DNA from: Synanceia verrucosa
Lineage: Eukaryota > Chordata > Actinopteri > Perciformes > Synanceiidae
DNA: 64,000 nt
Direction of reading: 5' to 3'
NCBI GenBank assembly: GCA_029721515.1
Contig: CM056556.1
Coordinates: 9,454,098-9,518,097 of the forward strand
Below are positions 60,093 to 64,000 of the stretch, piece by piece. Under the pieces are notes generated by a model, which saw nothing but the letters and a program-made list of their open reading frames with translations, did not search any database and was not told the DNA's origin. Numbering within the stretch: the first letter of the stretch is position 1; every line of letters starts with the position of its first letter. Made by a program: the position numbers and the translations under genes.

Positions 60093-61206
60093 CACTGAAT
60101 CCACAGAAGAACAGAGAGACAGAGGATTGTATACAAACACAAAATTGTAGAAATGACAAAAAAAGACATATACAACACACAGTAAACACCAGTAGCATGT
60201 GGAGCGTTACTGGCTGTAGAGACTTGTTTATGGTTTGTCCTCCAGTGTTCATTTTCCTCTGCCTGGTAACTTCTCCTTCCCTTTGACATTTTCTCTTATA
60301 ATAAAGCGTTCTGGTGCATTGGCTCCTGATAGAAACAGCACTGTGTGGCGACAACAAAGGTGAGGGTGGAAAAAGAGAATTGTGCCAGTGGAGGAAATGG
60401 AGAATCAGTGTCATCTTCACACAGTGACAGAAACATGTAAGGCAGCCTGTTTATTGCAGTGGCCTTTGACCTTTTAATCCGTCTGTAGATCAATGGAGAG
60501 ATGGATTTACAGAGTTTTATTACATCAAATTGGCCTCTTGAACCTTGAAATGTATGATGTCTGGAAGGAAATGTGTGCAGCTGTTGATTCATCTCTATTT
60601 TTGCATCTGTTCCCAAATGGTTTCTTTATGTGAGGTCAGGAGCTCCATCCAGCAGGCAAATGCCAGCTTGAGTCCCAGAAGAAAAGAAGGCACTTTTCAG
60701 CGTAACTAAGAGAACCAGTCTGATACATTAGAGTAGGATCTATTCGGGGCTACAAGGACCATTGGCTCAAGGGGGCCCAGGGGCCAGAGCCACAGTTAAA
60801 AGTTGACAGAGAGAGAGAGAGAGGGAGGGCTTTGATGAGGAGGGGAGCTGAACTGGTTCAGAGCCTGTTGCTATGGTAGCCATGTGGAATAAATCAGCAG
60901 CACGAATCCCACTCTCATATGCCTTCAACACCCCACCAACTCAGGTACACCCAGACAGAATTTGAATGAGTATGGTGTCCTAGTGTGAAGCTCACTTTAA
61001 GGAAAAACAATCATAACCTGTCTGATTCTATAGATTTTGTTTTTTAACATATATACACAACTTATTTAACACAATTTTCCCATTAGTTGCCCAACCAAAT
61101 AAAAATACAGCATTACATTAGTATGAAAATGCATTTTAATCTAAGTGCAAAAAGGCTCTCTCTATACATCTTCCATTCCACTTCATTGGCTCAGACTCTC
61201 AGTATA

Positions 61207-61270
<64 letters not shown>

Positions 61271-62720
61271 GCATACTTAGTCATTATTGATGGCTAAACC
61301 ACAGAGGTGACACCAGGGAAGGATGGTCCATCTTTTTTTAATGGCAGGTATTTTATAAGGGGTATAGCAGATACAACATTTTCCATCTAAGTCAAACTTT
61401 CAGCTGAAGAATATTCAAGAAGAATGATGAGTGGTGACATGACGCCTTGACAGAGACCAAGTGAGTGTTTGTGTCCTGTTATAAAAACAGGCAACACAAC
61501 AAGGTGAAAACTCTGAACTGACAAAATTAAGAGATAAATAAGGCACGACATGGAAAAAGAAAAGCACAATGCATTTCACTGTAACATCCAATTGTTTCTG
61601 TCATCTCAGGATTAACTGAATATTCATGAGGCTGACGCATCAGTTTTGCTAATGGCATGCTTGGATGGTCGCATTTTTGTCTTTTTCCTCCTGTGGGGAA
61701 TGTGGGGTTGAGGTGGTGACCGTGAATCACGTCTGAAACATCGTTACAGATGAACAAAAGGCAGGAAATGAAGGGTTGATAGAGGGAGAATAAGGAAGAG
61801 AGACGACTTTATGAATACACAGATATAGTTGCCAGATGTGCACACAAAGGCCACCCTGAACTTTAGATAAATACAACATACTATACACACAATATCGTTT
61901 GATCAATTGTCGATGTAAATGTAGACTTACTGTAATAATATTCACTGATAGGACCACATTTCATCTACTGTAACAGTTTTCACAAGTGCTAAAATAGTAT
62001 TTTTCCATTGAGGGACTTATTATAATTAATACATGCCTCAAATACCCATAATAGTGACATTGCAACATCTTACTGTATGCACTGTGGCCATTACAACCAC
62101 AAATGCCACAGCCATGATCATATTATAATCAAATTAGCAGTATCATAAAGCTCAAGGCATTTTACACTGTACAAAAACAATAACACTAGATTTTCCAGTT
62201 TATGACATCTAAAAACTACAGAACTCAAAGAAGAAACCAAAAAAATAAGTTATCAGAGTACCAAAAAAGATGATAACCCCATTACCTTTAACATAGTTTT
62301 CTCTCATTATAGATACAGTAAGAGTTTGTCGAGCCGTTTGAACGAGAGGTGGGGTTTCGCTTTAGTGTAGCAGGCTCTGTGTGCGCGTTTGGATTGACAG
62401 CTGGGTTGGACCAGGTCAGTCCACAGGAGCTTAAATATTATATTCTGTCTCTTTAGATCAGAGGCAGCGTCGTTAAAAATCAGCTGTCCCATCTCCTCCC
62501 AGGGACATTTAGTCAGGATCTGCACCACATAATCAGTTTACATCGCACAAAAAGGCAAAGCGTTGTTTTTTAAAATAAGCAGGAACTACTGAGTGTTAAA
62601 TGAAAGTAGCTCCAGTAGTTTGACAGTGTGCTACAGTACGCTTGCTTTGCTGTTACTGCTCTTGTTGAAAGCAAAGTGGAAACCTTTTACATGGTGCAAA
62701 CACAGCGAGTCTGACCTTTA

Positions 62721-62723
<3 letters not shown>
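60093..62723. other. Stretch downstream of sema3e, probably including its 3' UTR
   Basis: AT-rich sequence with a GA repeat near 60807-60825 and a (GT)n array at 61209-61264. The part nearest 62.7 kb should hold the sema3e 3' UTR, transcribed from the minus strand. I could not fix its polyadenylation site. Confidence 0.6.
61209..61264. repeat. (GT)28 microsatellite
   Basis: About 56 nt of uninterrupted TG repeat. Confidence 0.95.

Positions 62724-62775
<52 letters not shown>
62724..62775. repeat. (GT)26 microsatellite next to the sema3e stop
   Basis: About 52 nt of TG repeat, 27 nt beyond the sema3e stop codon. The sema3e transcript would therefore carry a (CA)n tract at the very start of its 3' UTR. 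Confidence 0.93.
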
Positions 62776-62778
<3 letters not shown>

Positions 62779-62802
62779 GTGTGCAGTCAATCTCTGTTCT
62801 CC

Positions 62803-63303
62803 TCAGGTGTCCATGGTGTGCCTGGGCGCTCGGTGGGAGTTCTCCTCTCCTCTCCGTTTTCCTCTCTTCTCGCCACCTGGAGGGACATACCTCCTTTTGG
62901 TCTTTTTACGTTTTTTATCAGAGCACCACACTCTCTCACAGTACTCCTCCACTCTCTGGGCATCCCCGTAGCCAATCAGCTGAAGGAACTCCTTGTACCA
63001 GAGCCTGGAGTGGGGGCCTGGGACTGAGGGTGGCACCAGAGCCCTGGGGCCCATGCTGGGGCCTGGCAGGGGGCCCACGGAGGAGTGGCATGGTGCTGCA
63101 GCTTTCTCTCTGTCCCCATCATTTGCCTTTTGGATCGCCGCCTCCACCCTCTCCCCTTGGAGCACGTGTAGTGTAGTACGTAACAAAGTGTGCACATATC
63201 CGTGCTCAACAGTCTGGCACACGTACACACCAGCATCGGAGGTTCTCACTCGTAAAAAGAGCAACCCATGAGAGGTCAAGATAACTCGCTCATCACCTCG
63301 AAC
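62803..63303 (-). CDS. sema3e: sema3e last exon: Ig domain end and basic C-terminal tail
   Basis: Class 3 semaphorins are secreted axon and vessel guidance cues that act through plexins and neuropilins; Sema3E acts mainly through PlexinD1. The exon is 167 codons including TGA. It starts VRGDERVILTSHGLLFLRV, includes the Ig cysteine and DAGVYVCQ motif, then LWYKEFLQLIGY, VEEYCERVWCSDKKRKK and a Lys/Arg-rich tail ending APRHTMDT. The end strongly resembles the PRHTLDS end of mammalian SEMA3E, and the gene sits beside PCLO, as SEMA3E does. Acceptor CTGTGTAG. The basic tail offers furin-like sites (KRRGEE preceded by KRGKRR). I am sure of the class and fairly sure of the paralogue. Confidence 0.9.
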   Translation of the reverse strand, partial: VRGDERVILTSHGLLFLRVRTSDAGVYVCQTVEHGYVHTLLRTTLHVLQGERVEAAIQKANDGDREKAAAPCHSSVGPLPGPSMGPRALVPPSVPGPHSRLWYKEFLQLIGYGDAQRVEEYCERVWCSDKKRKKTKRRYVPPGGEKRGKRRGEENSHRAPRHTMDT

Positions 63304-63790
63304 CTACACAGAGGTAAGAAAGCAAAACAATCCTTTTTTCCCAGTCATTGATGAAGCCATTATTCAAGTCGAACATTTTCATTGCTACTGCATTTGCTCT
63401 CCTCTCGAGAGGGATGTTGATTAAACAACCTACAGAACGAAAGGATGGATTAAGGAATACTTCAATAGTGCACTCGATACAGTGACTTCTGTACTTAAGG
63501 TTCTGTGAGGTATATAACCATCTCAGGTTTCTGTTTGCTACAGCAACGTTTTAATCTGATTGATTCAAATAATTTCCCAGGATTTTGTGATACATGATGC
63601 TGTGACTTGACCATCCCAGTGCAATGGAGGTGAGTGAAATGTTGAATTATAGTGCTACTAAACAAATTAATATTAATCTCCAGCATCTATAGGTTACTCT
63701 TGTTCTTGGAAGTCTTGTATGCAATAGGAAGCAATAATGTTAACTGTGCTTACATTCCTATTTCTTCAAGTCCGAGTCCGTCACACTCAC

Positions 63791-63924
63791 CTCGTGTTTC
63801 TCGCCGTCTTTCTGTAAGAACCAGAGGACCTTGGCTTGAAGCGATCGAGGGACACATTTGAGTAAAGTGCTGTTGCTCTCGACACCGTAGACCAGCCTCT
63901 CCTCAGCCCTTTGCCATTGCTCAT
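63791..63924 (-). CDS. sema3e: sema3e exon: start of Ig-like domain
   Basis: The 134-nt exon encodes 44 residues after a split Asp: EQWQRAEERLVYGVESNSTL, LKCVPRSLQAKVLWFLQ and KDGEKHE. It holds the first Ig cysteine (LLKC) and the tryptophan of the Ig fold (VLWFLQ). NST is a potential N-glycosylation site. Acceptor GTGTGTAG, donor CACGAG/GTGAGT. It joins the last exon in phase 0. Confidence 0.92.
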
Positions 63925-64000
63925 CTACACACACAGACAAAATACAGTGAGGCAGGAAAGAATGCAGTGAACTGACTTTCACTAGCTGACAAACAAAGTG

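Noticed and set aside
61087..61290. Frame with Cys-Val run at 61.2 kb
   Set aside because: Microsatellite translation only.
62307..62528. 73-codon minus-strand frame just below sema3e
   Set aside because: No recognisable family and probably part of the sema3e 3' UTR; not enough evidence for a gene.
62723..63176. Cys-Val repeat frames and Pro-rich plus-strand frame
   Set aside because: Translation of the (GT)n microsatellite running into antisense of the sema3e last exon.
1..64000. CRISPR arrays, bacterial operons, integrated virus genes
   Set aside because: No spaced identical repeats, no intronless gene clusters and no capsid, polymerase or envelope-like frames were seen; the window is vertebrate nuclear DNA.

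Overview
This window is vertebrate nuclear DNA, most likely from a percomorph teleost. The evidence is multi-exon genes with GT/AG introns, long (GT)n arrays, a fish-type tRNA-derived SINE, a short hAT-type MITE and compact introns. Two genes, both on the minus strand, explain nearly all the coding signal. The largest is a piccolo orthologue (pclo, presynaptic active-zone scaffold), read from about 46.1 kb down to 172. The other is the 3' end of a class 3 semaphorin, best matched to sema3e, at 62.8-63.9 kb. PCLO next to SEMA3E in the same orientation is the order known from mammals, so the two calls support each other.

I assembled 28 pclo exons; their phases are mutually consistent. In transcript order: (1) an N-terminal Ser/Glu/Gln-rich exon ending in the first half of zinc finger 1 (44873-46085). 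(2) Nine consecutive homologous exons, here called units A to I (44562 down to 32614). Each carries the end of one zinc finger, a linker with a repeated FGFG motif, and the start of the next finger. (3) A Pro/Thr/Lys-rich exon (24348-25232). (4) A 6.9 kb exon (16950-23826). (5) Exons for coiled coils and conserved linkers (11894-16519). (6) Small exons for the PDZ domain (5030-7171) and the C2A domain (673-3833), including a 27-nt microexon. (7) The first exon of the C2A-to-C2B linker (172-366). The C2B domain lies beyond position 1. The visible exons encode about 7,700 residues, against about 5,000 for mammalian piccolo. Most of the excess is the zinc-finger array: ten fingers instead of two.

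The first coding exon of pclo was not securely found. A CpG-rich stretch at 47.2-47.7 kb is the most likely promoter and 5' exon region. The 16.7 kb between pclo and sema3e is otherwise nearly gene-free. It holds a compact promoter-like block at 56.4 kb with ETS, CRE-like and CTCF-like motifs, an unrecognised 113-codon ORF below it, a 515-bp MITE with an 8-bp target duplication, a 27-nt A tract and two (GT)n arrays.

Introns of about 300-530 nt in which I see nothing nameable: 367-672, 965-1333, 2272-2696 (T-rich in sense), 12945-13398, 14228-14554, 16520-16949, 23827-24347, 44563-44872 and, in sema3e, 63304-63790. Short introns (86-290 nt) separate most PDZ and C2A exons and all units from B to I. 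Statements about mammalian proteins are from memory, not from a search.
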